Origin: Sphingobacteriales bacterium
GTDB lineage: Bacteria > Bacteroidota > Bacteroidia > Chitinophagales > Chitinophagaceae
DNA length: 64,000 nt
Direction: 5' to 3'
Assembly (NCBI GenBank): GCA_016708305.1
Contig: JADJGB010000002.1
Location: forward strand, 124,001-188,000
Shown: piece after piece, positions 30,335 to 38,918 of the stretch
Numbering within the stretch: position 1 is the first letter of the stretch
Layout of the letters: each line of letters opens with the position of its first letter
Made by a program: the position numbers and the translations under genes
The notes under the pieces: generated by a model
The model's database searches: none
Told to the model about the DNA's origin: nothing
What the model saw: the letters and a program-made list of their open reading frames with translations, nothing else

Positions 30335-30350
30335 GCTTACACAGTTTATG

Positions 30351-30473
30351 TTATACTACCGTATAATCTAAAGAGGAAGAATTTTGTTTCTGCTACTCCT
30401 CTGAGATTGGCTCTGAAGAGTTTTATTTTTGAATTGAAAGATTCTGCATTGGCATTAGTATTTCGGTTGATAA
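30351..30473 (-). pseudogene. C-terminal remnant of an ISL3-family transposase
   Basis: The leftward frame reads INRNTNANAESFNSKIKLF, then RANLRGVAETKFFLFRLYG, matching the closing part of ISL3-type DDE transposases, with the catalytic Glu in AESFN. It resembles but is not the same as the full ISL3 copy at 51.7-53.2 kb (NAKAENMNGKIQRFLANN). Only 123 bp remain, bounded by the IS256-like end on one side and the IS66-like end on the other, so two later insertions or deletions removed the rest. Confidence 0.75.
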
Positions 30474-30543
30474 GTAACCGCCCGACCAATACCCTATTTT
30501 TTATTTGGCGTGTAAGTTTCAGTTTTGCCCAAAGATAAATTTT

Positions 30544-30837
30544 ATGCAAGATAAGACATCAGCGCGCATGCAGAAGCTTGAGATGATAGAAGCCCGGCAG
30601 CAAAGCGGACTATCTCAAAGAGCGTTCTGCGAGAAAAAATAATATAACCCACTCCACCTTCTATTATTGGTATCGGGTTTACAAATCGTCCGAGGAAAAG
30701 ACAGACCTTTTGTTCCGCTCACCATTACCCGTCAGGCTGATGAGTTGATGACACTCACAGGTAGCAATGGCATCCGCCTTCAACTACCCATCAGTAGCGG
30801 CGCCGCAGATTTTGTAAAACAATTATTACTTTGTTGA
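30544..30837 (+). pseudogene. tnpA: IS66 accessory protein TnpA, frameshifted
   Basis: Encodes MQDKTSARMQKLEMIEARQQ, SGLSQRAFCEKNNITHSTF and YYWYRVYKSSEE: the helix-turn-helix accessory protein of IS66 elements, about 97 residues when repaired. One base is missing in the A run near 30637 and another near 30707, after which PFVPLTITRQADELM continues to the stop at 30837. Translation of tnpB begins 2 bp after this stop, the usual tight IS66 arrangement. Confidence 0.75.
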
Positions 30838-30839
30838 GC

Positions 30840-31162
30840 ATGCTTCAACTCACTGATACCACCAGATATTATTGGTATAACGGAGTAGCTGATATGCGTA
30901 AAGGCTTCGACAGCCTCTGTGGTATGGTCAGTCAGTTTATGGGAGCCAACGTGTTGGATGGCGGTGTGTTTATCTTTGTAAACCGAAGGCGCAATCAAAT
31001 AATACTACTCACCTGGGGAGAGGAGATGGTCTGGCTATCTACCATAAGCGTCTTGAAAAAGGAGTGTATGAACTTCCTCGCCTCTGTGCGGATAATAGCT
31101 GCGCCCAAATTGATGCCTTACAATTGCAGTTGATTCTCCGAGTATCGTACTGCAGTCGGTAA
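30840..31162 (+). pseudogene. tnpB: IS66 accessory protein TnpB, frameshifted
   Basis: Starts MLQLTDTTRYYWYNGVADMR, KGFDSLCGMV, the diagnostic opening of the IS66 Orf2/TnpB family. Around 31020 the frame changes; the alternate frame reads DGLAIYHKRLEKGVYELP, matching the conserved end of the family. The repaired protein would be about 107 residues, ending at 31162. Its exact role in transposition is unknown, but it is required with TnpA and TnpC in studied IS66 elements. Confidence 0.8.
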
Positions 31163-31340
31163 AGAAAAAAAGGCGTTTTTCACTCTCTTTTTAGAAATTC
31201 CAAAAGTTATACACATTTATTTTTCGTGAGATAAAAAACACGAATGTTATACACGTTTTAAGGTGTGTGTTGTGCGTAAATAAAAGGGTGTTATAACTTG
31301 GCAAAACCCTTTGGCAATGCGACTTTTGCATTACCAACCG

Positions 31341-32915
31341 ATGGCTACAATTTTACAAAATATTGACTACAAAGAGCGTTACGAACAGGCGCTTGCTATC
31401 ATCGAAAGCCAACAGAAAACCATCGGAGTCCCAGCAGTACACCATCGAGTCTCAGCAATTAGAAATACTTCAGTTGAAGCGATACATCTTCGGCAGCCGG
31501 CACGAAAGATTTACGGCAGCGGGTCTGCCGACAGGTATGCCCACGCTCTTTGATATACCGGCTATTGCAGAACAAATTATAGAAAGCACTTCTACGGTCA
31601 GCTATCAAAAGAAGTCCACTCGGTTGCAGCCCAACCACAAGGGGCGCAATGGCTTCCTGAGTCGCTGCGCAGAGAAGAGCAAATACGCTATCCGGAAGGC
31701 GTAGATATGAACAAGGTAAATAAGATAGGGGAAGACATCAGCGAAACGCTGGCTTACAAACCTTGTGAAGTGTATGTAAAGAAGATAATACGTCCCCGAT
31801 TAATAGATAAAGCTACGGGGCGCATTATGCAGGCGCCGGCGCCGGAACGTAGTTTTGAAAAGAGTAATGCAGATGCCAGTCTGATTGCCCAGATAATCGT
31901 AGAGAAGTATGTAGACCATCTGCCGCTGTACCGGCAAATAAAACGCTATGAAAGATTAGGTGTAACACTGAGCGACAGCACTATTGACAGTTGGCTTATC
32001 ACGGCTGCTACCCTGATAATGCCGCTTTATCAGGCTCACAAAGACCGGTATTGAAAAGCGGCTATATCCACGCTGATGGGACGACTATCCGGGTACAGGA
32101 TAGCAGTAAGAAAGCCTATCTGAACGGTTCATCCGGGCGGGGCGCCACTCATCAGGGATATTATTGGTCTATCAGAGTCATGAAAAAGTTGGTTCTCTTT
32201 GACTACCGGACGGGTCGTTCAAGAGAAGGCCCTCAGAGTATTCTTAAAGACTATCAGGGATATTTACAGACAGACGCCCGCCTGACTGACGCCAGTCGGG
32301 CAGGGTTACCAGGCTTATGATGAATTTAATAATCAACCGGGGATTATCCAGGTGAACTGTATGGCCCATGCGCGAAGGAAATTTAATGAAGCGCTGGCAA
32401 ATGATAAGGGCAGGGCAACATACGCACTGGGTGAAATCCAAAAACTCTATGCTATTGAAAGGTATCTGTCAGAGCATGAAGTTACAGGTGAAGCAAAACG
32501 GAAGAATCGTCGGGAACATGCTGTACCTATATTAAAAGAAATGGAATCGTGGCTAAAGCAGGAATATGCAAAAGTGTTACCTGCCAGCGCCATAGGAACA
32601 GCTATAGCCTACAGTCTGAAGCGGTGGGATAAACTCAGCCTGTATGCCACCACCGGTATATTGCACATAGATAACAATCCGGTGGAGAATAGTATCAGAC
32701 CCGTTGCTGTGGGCAGAAAGAATTATCTGTTTGCCGGCAGCCATGCCGCGGCTCAGCGTGCTGCAATGTTTTACAGTTTACTGGCTACCTGTAAATATTA
32801 TAATGTCAATCCTTACGACTGGTTGCACGACATCCTGAACCGTATTGCCTCCCATCGTATTAACCACATAGAGGAGCTGTTGCCGCAAAACTGGAAAGTT
32901 GCCGTTTCTTCCTAA
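31341..32915 (+). pseudogene. tnpC: IS66 transposase TnpC, several frameshifts and a palindromic insertion
   Basis: Start MATILQNIDYKERYEQALAI, then the coiled IS66 N-terminal region (QQLEILQLKRYIFGSRHERF), the zinc-finger-linked CEVYVKKIIRPR segment, the DDE core (YVDHLPLYRQIKRYERLG, SGYIHADGTTIRVQD) and the C-terminal LHIDNNPVENSIRPVAVGRK with the last catalytic acid and KNYLFAGSHAAAQRAA. At least four frame changes occur (near 31425, 31665, 32050 and 32276). The one at 32276 is a 28-bp palindromic insertion between QTD and GYQAYDEFNN. Dead as read. Confidence 0.85.
32276..32303. repeat. 28-bp palindromic REP-like insertion in IS66 tnpC
   Basis: The sequence beginning GCCCGCCTGACTGACG and continuing CCAGTCGGGCAG folds as GCCTGACTG against CAGTCGGGC with one T-G pair. 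Removing exactly 28 bases rejoins the conserved IS66 sequence LQTD and GYQAYDEFNN in frame, so its boundaries can be read directly from the interrupted gene. Confidence 0.75.
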
Positions 32916-32961
32916 CGGAAATTTTTTAAAATCGCAATGAGGGTATTGGTCGGGGGCTTAC

Positions 32962-33071
32962 TTTTAAACAGGAGTTTTGAACCAATATGCTTAAACCTAA
33001 AACCCTACGACTTTGTTGTTAATGAAAACAAAGTCCTTGATAAGAATATTGTTTATACAACATTTCTATAA
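32962..33071 (+). pseudogene. 3' end of an unknown gene cut off by the IS66-like element
   Basis: Directly after the IS66 right end an open frame reads NRSFEPICLNLKPYDFVV, NENKVLDKNIVYTTFL and stops at 33071. There is no start codon in the right place, and the residue pattern (LNLKPYDFVV) looks like the closing strand of a beta-sandwich C-domain as found at the end of many glycoside hydrolases. I do not recognise the gene. Context (downstream of a SusCD operon) would suit a glycan-degrading enzyme truncated by the insertion. Confidence 0.4.
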
Positions 33072-33347
33072 GACAGTCGAGGCGCCATTTAGAATTCAAA
33101 CTGGAAAATACACCAGAAAAAATCTCATTGTTGTTTACTATCAGCCATAGTTCGAACAAACGAATCGATATCGGCCTTGCCTATTTATTTTTGTTTATTG
33201 TCTATGAATTGGCCATATTTTACAGGCAAAAGTTATATTGAATACCACAGCTTTACAAGATAAAAGGTTGGCATATTCCTTTTGGCCTTGCTTTTTTATC
33301 TCATAGAATCAAAAATGGATACTGTCGTATTCAATTGTATTAATAAA
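33072..33347. other. Spacer after the truncated gene
   Basis: Non-coding on inspection, with stop codons in all frames. The leftward strand reads ADIDSFVRTMADSKQQ over about 50 bases before a stop, which could be a scrap of a gene; I cannot identify it. Confidence 0.4.
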
Positions 33348-33370
33348 AAAGCAGGGACTGGCCCTGCTTT
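33348..33370 (-). terminator. Terminator of the ROK kinase gene
   Basis: AAAGCAGGG (33348-33356) pairs with CCCTGCTTT (33362-33370), loop ACTGG. On the leftward strand the stem is followed by a T tract (the A run at 33345-33350). It lies just past the ROK gene stop at 33392. Confidence 0.85.
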
Positions 33371-33391
33371 AAAAAATAATTTTGAAAAACC

Positions 33392-34363
33392 TTATAACTC
33401 CCAGCCAAGAGCGCTGGCACCCAAAATAGCAGCATCAGACTCTTTCAACTCGGAGAAAATCACTTTTACCTTACCCTTCCAAATAGAAAGCAGATTTTCC
33501 TCCATACTTTCTACCACTGGTTTCAAAATCAGGTCGCCGGCCTTTGTAAGTCCGCCAAAAAGAATAATTGCTTCGGGAGCGCTAAAAGCTACAAAATCAG
33601 CCATTGCCTCACCCAATATTTTTCCAGTAATATGGAACACATCCTTGGCCAGTTCATCATCCTGCATTGCGGCATCAAACACATCTTTGGAAGAAATATT
33701 TTCCAGAGAGAGATTGCGTAAAACACTCGGCCTGTCAGAGTCTTGCAGAAACTCACGCGCTGTGCGTGCCACTCCCGTAGCCGAAGTATAAGTTTCGAGG
33801 CACCCTTTGCGGCCGCATCCGCACACTCGCCCTTTTTCTCCTCTTACAATAATAGTATGGCCTAACTCTCCTGCAAAACCATCGTGCCCATATACAATTT
33901 TGCCGTCTATTACAATACCACTGCCCACGCCTGTACCAAGGGTAATCATAATAAAATCTTTCATTCCTTTGGCAGCGCCATAGGTCATTTCACCTACTGC
34001 TGCGGCATTGGCATCATTTGTTATAGCTGCGGGAACGCCAAAAGATTCAGAAAGCATATTTGCAAAAGGCACCACACCTTTCCACGGCAGGTTTGGAGCA
34101 AACTCTATGTTACCTGTATAATAATTCCCATTGGGGCATCCAGCGCCAATCGCTTTTATTTTTTTTATCCCCCCTACCCCATTAATCAGGACATTTAAAC
34201 CTGATTTTAACTCTTCCATATATCCGTTAATATCTGGATTACTGGTTTTAATTCCTCCTTGCGAAAGAACATTACCGCGTGCATCCACAATACCAAACTT
34301 GGTATTGGTGCCCCCCATGTCAATTCCTAACACATATTGTTTGGGCTGTTCTGTTCCACTCAT
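33392..34363 (-). CDS. ROK-family glucokinase
   Basis: Cytoplasmic sugar kinase of 323 residues that probably phosphorylates glucose to glucose 6-phosphate. Seen: the phosphate loop LGIDMGGTNTKFGIVD (residues 12-27), the catalytic Asp region ITNDANAAAVGEM, the ROK signature GELGHTIIVRGEKG followed by the zinc-binding CGCGRKGCLE, and a C-terminal ATP-binding segment PEAIILFGGLTKAGD. It is downstream of a GluP-like transporter by 41 bp on the same strand, consistent with import plus phosphorylation of glucose. Substrate is inferred from family and neighbour; fructose or N-acetylglucosamine cannot be ruled out. Confidence 0.88.
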   Translation of the reverse strand: MSGTEQPKQYVLGIDMGGTNTKFGIVDARGNVLSQGGIKTSNPDINGYMEELKSGLNVLINGVGGIKKIKAIGAGCPNGNYYTGNIEFAPNLPWKGVVPFANMLSESFGVPAAITNDANAAAVGEMTYGAAKGMKDFIMITLGTGVGSGIVIDGKIVYGHDGFAGELGHTIIVRGEKGRVCGCGRKGCLETYTSATGVARTAREFLQDSDRPSVLRNLSLENISSKDVFDAAMQDDELAKDVFHITGKILGEAMADFVAFSAPEAIILFGGLTKAGDLILKPVVESMEENLLSIWKGKVKVIFSELKESDAAILGASALGWEL

Positions 34364-34404
34364 GATTCTATATATTTTAAATTTGATTAAATGAAATTCA
34401 ATTA

Positions 34405-35766
34405 TCAGATTACATCTTTTGCTTCTTCAGCGGCTGATACATTATCACCTGTGGTCATTACGCCCACAGGTATATCTGTATTCACATTTTTGCTGCCAAC
34501 CAGCGCATAATACAGAAGATATGCCATACAAACAACAATTACCCAATAGCTGGGGATATAGCCGGCTGAATCAGATACCTGACCTTGAATCCAGGGAACA
34601 ATACCTCCACCACAAACCATCACCATAAAAATACCGGAGGCCATTTTGATATATTTACCAAGGCCTTCCACCGCCAGGTTAAAAATGCCACCCCACATAA
34701 TGGAAGTACACAATCCGCACAATACCAAAAGCATCATACTCACCGGTACTGCGGCCATACCAAAGGACAATGAGCCACCTTCTGACTTAAACACCGGCAT
34801 ATTGATAATGGAACTTACGGGATACAAAATTGCAGCTATCACAAACACTAAACCCAATCCTGAAGCAAAGGTCAGCATTGCTTTGCTCGAAACTTTTGCC
34901 CCAATAGAAGCTCCCACCAGTCTGCCTATCAACATCAGGAACCAATAGGTGCCTACTACCGAACCTGCAATGGTAGTACCTATTCCCAATCCGCCTTTTT
35001 CGGCTGACTGCGTCATAAACAAGTTAATAAAATTAGGAATACCCACTTCTACACCCACATAAATGAAGATACCTACCGCACCCAGAATGAAGTGTCTGAA
35101 AGATAAAGCGCTGTGTTTATCTTTAACGCCGCTATTAGCTGCTGTGTCTGCTTCTGCATGTGGCTCAGGAATATGGACAAAATATAAAACGAAAAATACC
35201 AACGCAAAAATTCCCATTGCAATTAACAAAGCAGGGCTTGCGTCTTTAATGGTAGGACTGGCTGTATTTCCAATTAAATATCCAACCAAAACAGGAACAA
35301 TCGTGGCATTTAATGAATTAAAGGTACCACCAATCTGAATCAATTGGTTACCTTTCTTGCCTTCGCCACCAAGAGTGTTCAGCATGGGGTTCACTACAGC
35401 ATTGAGCATACACATGGAAAAACCTGCAACAAAAGCGCCGGCCAGATAGATAGTAAAGCTTCCGGCAGCACCCGACATATATTGAATGGCTACTCCAACA
35501 AAGCCAACAATAATGGCTAACAAAGCAGTTTTCTTATACCCTATTTTTCTTAATAATAACCCTGATGGGATACCCATAAAAGCATAAGCAATAAAATTAG
35601 CAAAGGTTCCTAATTGGGACATTGCATCAGAAGCCTTAAACTGATCCTTCATAATAACGCCAAATGGGCCGCCAAGACCAGTTACAAATGAGATCATACC
35701 AAAAAGAATGATCATCATAATAATCGGCAAAGTGTAATTTTTGTTTGTTCCTGCTGTAGTAGTCAT
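34405..35766 (-). CDS. MFS glucose/galactose-type transporter (GluP/FucP group)
   Basis: Inner-membrane major facilitator of 453 residues in the fucose/glucose/galactose proton symporter group. About 12 membrane segments are visible, beginning YTLPIIMMIILFGMISFVTG. Group features include GLLLRKIGYKKTALLA after helix 2, MLNAVVNPMLNTLGGEG with the conserved Asn/Pro before helix 5, and GGTFNSLNATIVPVLVG. It is transcribed leftward ahead of a ROK glucokinase, so glucose is the best guess for the substrate. The spacer to the divergent glgA contains two CG-centred palindromes that may be operators. The frame is intact. Confidence 0.88.
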   Translation of the reverse strand: MTTTAGTNKNYTLPIIMMIILFGMISFVTGLGGPFGVIMKDQFKASDAMSQLGTFANFIAYAFMGIPSGLLLRKIGYKKTALLAIIVGFVGVAIQYMSGAAGSFTIYLAGAFVAGFSMCMLNAVVNPMLNTLGGEGKKGNQLIQIGGTFNSLNATIVPVLVGYLIGNTASPTIKDASPALLIAMGIFALVFFVLYFVHIPEPHAEADTAANSGVKDKHSALSFRHFILGAVGIFIYVGVEVGIPNFINLFMTQSAEKGGLGIGTTIAGSVVGTYWFLMLIGRLVGASIGAKVSSKAMLTFASGLGLVFVIAAILYPVSSIINMPVFKSEGGSLSFGMAAVPVSMMLLVLCGLCTSIMWGGIFNLAVEGLGKYIKMASGIFMVMVCGGGIVPWIQGQVSDSAGYIPSYWVIVVCMAYLLYYALVGSKNVNTDIPVGVMTTGDNVSAAEEAKDVI

Positions 35767-35826
35767 TTTGTAATTTTTGTGATTAATAAATAGGATTTAA
35801 AAAATATTTAAAAGCATATTAGTTTT

Positions 35827-35839
35827 AACGAATCGTTTG
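35827..35839. promoter_or_regulatory. Possible LacI-type operator, copy A
   Basis: AACGAATCGTTTG, CG-centred, shares AATCGTTTG with a second site 94 bp downstream. It lies 61 bp upstream of the leftward transporter start. A LacI-family protein is the likely kind of binder, but none is encoded next to it. Confidence 0.35.
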
Positions 35840-35920
35840 AAACAATCATTACCATAATAATAATTATGAAAGCAAATGTAAAAATTAATGATATAACTTA
35901 TTCATTTTAATTTAAAAAAT

Positions 35921-35934
35921 AACAATCGTTTGCG
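35921..35934. promoter_or_regulatory. Possible LacI-type operator, copy B
   Basis: AACAATCGTTTGCG, CG-centred with CAAT/TTTG half-sites. The core is shared with the site at 35827 and differs from the xylose-regulon operator, so a different regulator would be expected. It sits between the divergent transporter and glgA genes. Confidence 0.35.
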
Positions 35935-36058
35935 CAAGAATCAAAAAATATATGACATTTATCATTTTCAGAAAAAAATTTTTTATAAAAGATTACTTTG
36001 TTTTGTGAATATATATTTTAACCTTAATTTTAAGCCGAACTAAAAAAAATTCAAGCTA

Positions 36059-37480
36059 ATGGAAATCATTCATATTTCTGCCGAGTGTTACCCTATGGCA
36101 AAAGCGGGGGGTCTTGGCGATGTAGTAGGCGCTTTGCCAAAATACCAAAACAAACTGGGCCATATTGCAAAAGTAGTGATGCCCATGTACCGAACTAAAT
36201 TCTTATACGAAAACGAATGGGAGTTGGTGCACGAAGGCGGACAAGTGCTCAATTCAAACTGGTTTAAATACAGTGTCATAAAGGAAAAGACCAACAAGCT
36301 GGGGTTTGACCTTTATTTAATAGACATAAATAATCTTTTGGACCGGGAAAAGATTTATGGCTATAATGATGATACCGAAAGATTTGTCTCATTTCAGTTG
36401 GCGGCTTGCGATTGGCTTAGTCACTGGCAGCACAAACCCGATATTATTCATTGCCACGATCATCAGGCAGGCCTGATTCCTTTTTTTATGAAATATTGCC
36501 ATGCTTTCAGATATCAGTTGGCAAATGTGCGCACCGTGTTTACAATCCATAACGGTCAATACCAGGGTCAGTTTGGCTGGGATAAATATTATTTCATTCC
36601 TGCGTATGATACCTGGAACTGGGGATATCTTGACTGGAACAATACTATTAACCCAATGGCATCTGCCGTGAAATGTGCTTGAAAGTAACAACTGTTAGCC
36701 CAAGCTACATGGAAGAGCTTCGGCACAGCGCCAGAGGATTAGAAGCGATTTTTGAATATGAACGGGGAAAATGCAGCGGCATCATCAATGGTATTGACGT
36801 AGAGGTGTGGGATCCGGAAACGGATAGTTATCTCATTGAGAGTTTTAATAAAGAAAGCGTTGCCGAAGGCAAACAAAAAAACAAAGAACAGTTAGCAACA
36901 CAATTTGGGCTCGACCCCCACAAACCACTTATCAGTTTTATAGGCAGGCTTGTTGATGAAAAAAGCAGCCGATATTTTGCCGGAGGCGATCAGTCAGTCC
37001 ATTTATCAATACGGGGGCAGGGCCAACTTTCTCATACTTGGCTCCGGCGATCCTCCTGTTGAAAGCCAGTTAGCCTCTATGAATGGGCAGTGCAAAGGAT
37101 ATTATAATAGTTATATAGGGTATAGCGAACCATTGAGCCACCTAATATATGCCGGTAGCGACTTTTTATTAATGCCAAGCCGTGTAGAACCTTGCGGACT
37201 TAATCAGTTGTATGCCTTGAGGTATGGCACGGTGCCGATGGTAAGAAATATTGGTGGTTTAAAGGACACAGTGGTTGATTTTGGAACCGAAAACGGATAT
37301 GGAATCAAGATGGAACAATCATCGGTTTGGGATGTAGTATATTCAACCGGAAGAGCCATTGATCTCTTCTACAATCAAAAAGACCGCCTTGATGAAATGC
37401 GTAAATATATGATGGATATTGACAATAGCTGGGACACCTCAGCGCAACATTATCTTGATTTATATCAGTCAATACAGTAA
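36059..37480 (+). CDS. glgA: Glycogen synthase GlgA, two frameshifts
   Basis: GT5 glycogen/starch synthase of about 473 residues that extends alpha-1,4-glucan chains from ADP-glucose. The ADP-glucose binding K-x-G-G motif is at MAKAGGLGDVVG (Lys15). HCHDHQAGLIPFFM and TVFTIHNGQYQGQFGW are family segments, and the C-terminal nucleotide domain has LISFIGRLVDEK, LIYAGSDFLLMPSRVEPCGL and NIGGLKDTV. A missing G near 36683 (restoring VKCAWKVTTVSPSYMEEL) and one extra A in the run near 36959-36964 (restoring VDEKAADILPEAI) break the frame. It is followed after 47 bp by glgC on the same strand, the expected ADP-glucose donor. Confidence 0.92.
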
Positions 37481-37527
37481 CTTTAACGATTAATAATTAA
37501 CATTTTTTATCACATAAACCAACTACC

Positions 37528-38807
37528 ATGTCAATTAATAATGAAATCTTAGCAATTATTCTAGGCGGTGGAGCAGGATCAAGGCTGGCTCCTCTTACCA
37601 GTACCAGATCAAAACCGGCTGTACCCATTGCAGGCAAATACAGATTAGTGGATATCCCCATTTCTAACTGTATGAACTCAGGGATTAACCGTATGTTTGT
37701 GCTTACCCAGTTCAACTCGGCTTCGCTGAACCGCCACATTAAAAACACGTATAACTTCAGTATTTTCAGCAAAGCGTTTGTTGACATTCTTGCTGCAGAA
37801 CAAACGCCAGAGAGTTCATTTTGGTTTCAGGGCACTGCAGATGCGGTGAGGCAGAGCCTTCGCCACGTTCAGCCATTTGACAGCGACTACATTCTGATTC
37901 TTTCGGGCGACCAACTTTATCAGATGGATTTTGAGCAAATGCTAAAAAAGCACAAAGAGGCGGGTGCCGATTTAACTATTGCTACTATCCCTGTTGCCGA
38001 ACGCGAAGCTCCTGAATTTGGTATTCTGAAATCGGATGAAAACAGCAGAATTACATCATTTATAGAAAACCTAAAAAGAACTACTTCCCGATTGGGTAAG
38101 CGATACCGGAGAAGCCATGCAGCAAAAAGGGCAGAAACTATCTGGCATCTATGGGTATTTATATTTTTAATCGTGACTTGCTTTATGATTTATTGTTTAA
38201 TATATATCCGGAATCCAAAGATTTTGGAAAGGAAATTATCCCTTCCTCAATAAATAATTATACCGTTGCCAGCTACCAATATGATGGTTACTGGACGGAT
38301 ATCGGAAACATCTATTCTTTCTTTGAAGCCAATCTGGAATTAACCTCCGATATTCCGGAATTCAACTTATTCGACTATAGTCAAACCATTTACACCAGGC
38401 CAAGAATGTTGCCTCCATCAAAAGTAAGTGGTTCAACACTTGAAAAAGCCCTTATTTCCGACGGTTGTATCATACATGCCTCACGCATCGAAAACAGCGT
38501 AATTGGCGTTAGGTCAAGAATAGGATATGGCACCAATATCACCGGCACCTATATCATGGGGGCTGATTTTTATGAAACTTTGGAAGAAATAAATCAGGCA
38601 CAGTCAAAAAATATTCCGCTAATAGGTATTGGAGAAAGGTGTAATCTTCGCAATTGTATTATAGATAAAAACTGCAGAATTGGAGATGATGTGCGCCTCA
38701 ATGTAGGTCCTCATCTGGAACCCACTGATACTGAACTATATACAGTGAAAGATGGAATTATAGTAGTGAAAAAAGGAGCAGTACTGCCCAACGGATTTAC
38801 TGTTTAA
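37528..38807 (+). CDS. glgC: Glucose-1-phosphate adenylyltransferase GlgC, three indels
   Basis: Makes ADP-glucose, the committed step of glycogen synthesis, about 426 residues. The nucleotidyltransferase loop LGGGAGSRLAPLTSTRSKPA is at residues 12-31; FWFQGTADAVRQSL and YILILSGDQLYQMDF follow, and a left-handed beta-helix ends the chain (IENSVIGVRSRIGYG, IDKNCRIGDDVRLNVG). Between 38068 and 38112 three single-base indels occur (two missing bases in A runs, one extra G); repairing them gives FIEKPKKELLPDWVSD, then RNYLASMGIYIFNRD. The C-terminal half is otherwise intact. It is paired with glgA and closed by a hairpin terminator. Confidence 0.92.
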
Positions 38808-38822
38808 TTTATCCATTAATAG

Positions 38823-38846
38823 AAACCGATGAGATTTCATCGGTTT
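38823..38846 (+). terminator. Terminator after glgAC
   Basis: AAACCGATGA (38823-38832) pairs exactly with TCATCGGTTT (38837-38846) around GATT, followed by a T tract. It separates the glycogen genes from the starch-type locus. Confidence 0.88.
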
Positions 38847-38918
38847 TTTTTCTACAAAAATTTTAATGTGTACTAAGCACATATTAAATTTTACATTTCA
38901 TATAAACCCAAAACAACA

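Larger units (their letters stand above)
29040..30350 (-). mobile_element. IS256-family insertion sequence, about 1.31 kb, degenerate
   Basis: Perfect 15-bp terminal inverted repeats CATAAACTGTGTAAG (29040-29054) and CTTACACAGTTTATG (30336-30350) bound one leftward transposase. Length fits the IS256 family. The bases outside the two ends show no obvious 8-9 bp duplication, and the flanks are unrelated (integrase stub on the left, ISL3 remnant on the right), so rearrangement has occurred since insertion. Confidence 0.85.
30474..32961 (+). mobile_element. IS66-family insertion sequence, about 2.49 kb
   Basis: Terminal repeats GTAACCGCCCGACCAATACC (30474-30493) and the inverted copy of GTAAGCCCCCGACCAATACC (ending at 32961) match at all but two positions and begin with GTAA as in IS66 elements. 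Inside are the three expected genes tnpA, tnpB and tnpC in order. No 8-bp target duplication is evident: the left flank reads GTTGATAA and the right flank TTTTAAAC. All three genes carry frame changes, and tnpC has an additional 28-bp palindromic insertion. Confidence 0.88.
35767..36058. other. Divergent control region between the glucose transporter and glgA
   Basis: 292 bp, strongly AT-rich, with no coding potential seen. It contains two related CG-centred sites listed separately and a TTACTTTG (35994-36001) close to the Bacteroidota -7 consensus ahead of glgA. Confidence 0.5.

Noticed and set aside
30466..32969. Target-site duplication for the IS66-like element
   Set aside because: The eight bases outside each end (GTTGATAA and TTTTAAAC) do not match, so no duplication can be claimed.
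36059..38807. Overlapping frames in glgA and glgC as programmed frameshifting
   Set aside because: Shifts occur in both directions, at non-conserved places, in clusters and in many unrelated genes; no slippery heptamer with a downstream structure was seen. Consensus errors explain them better.
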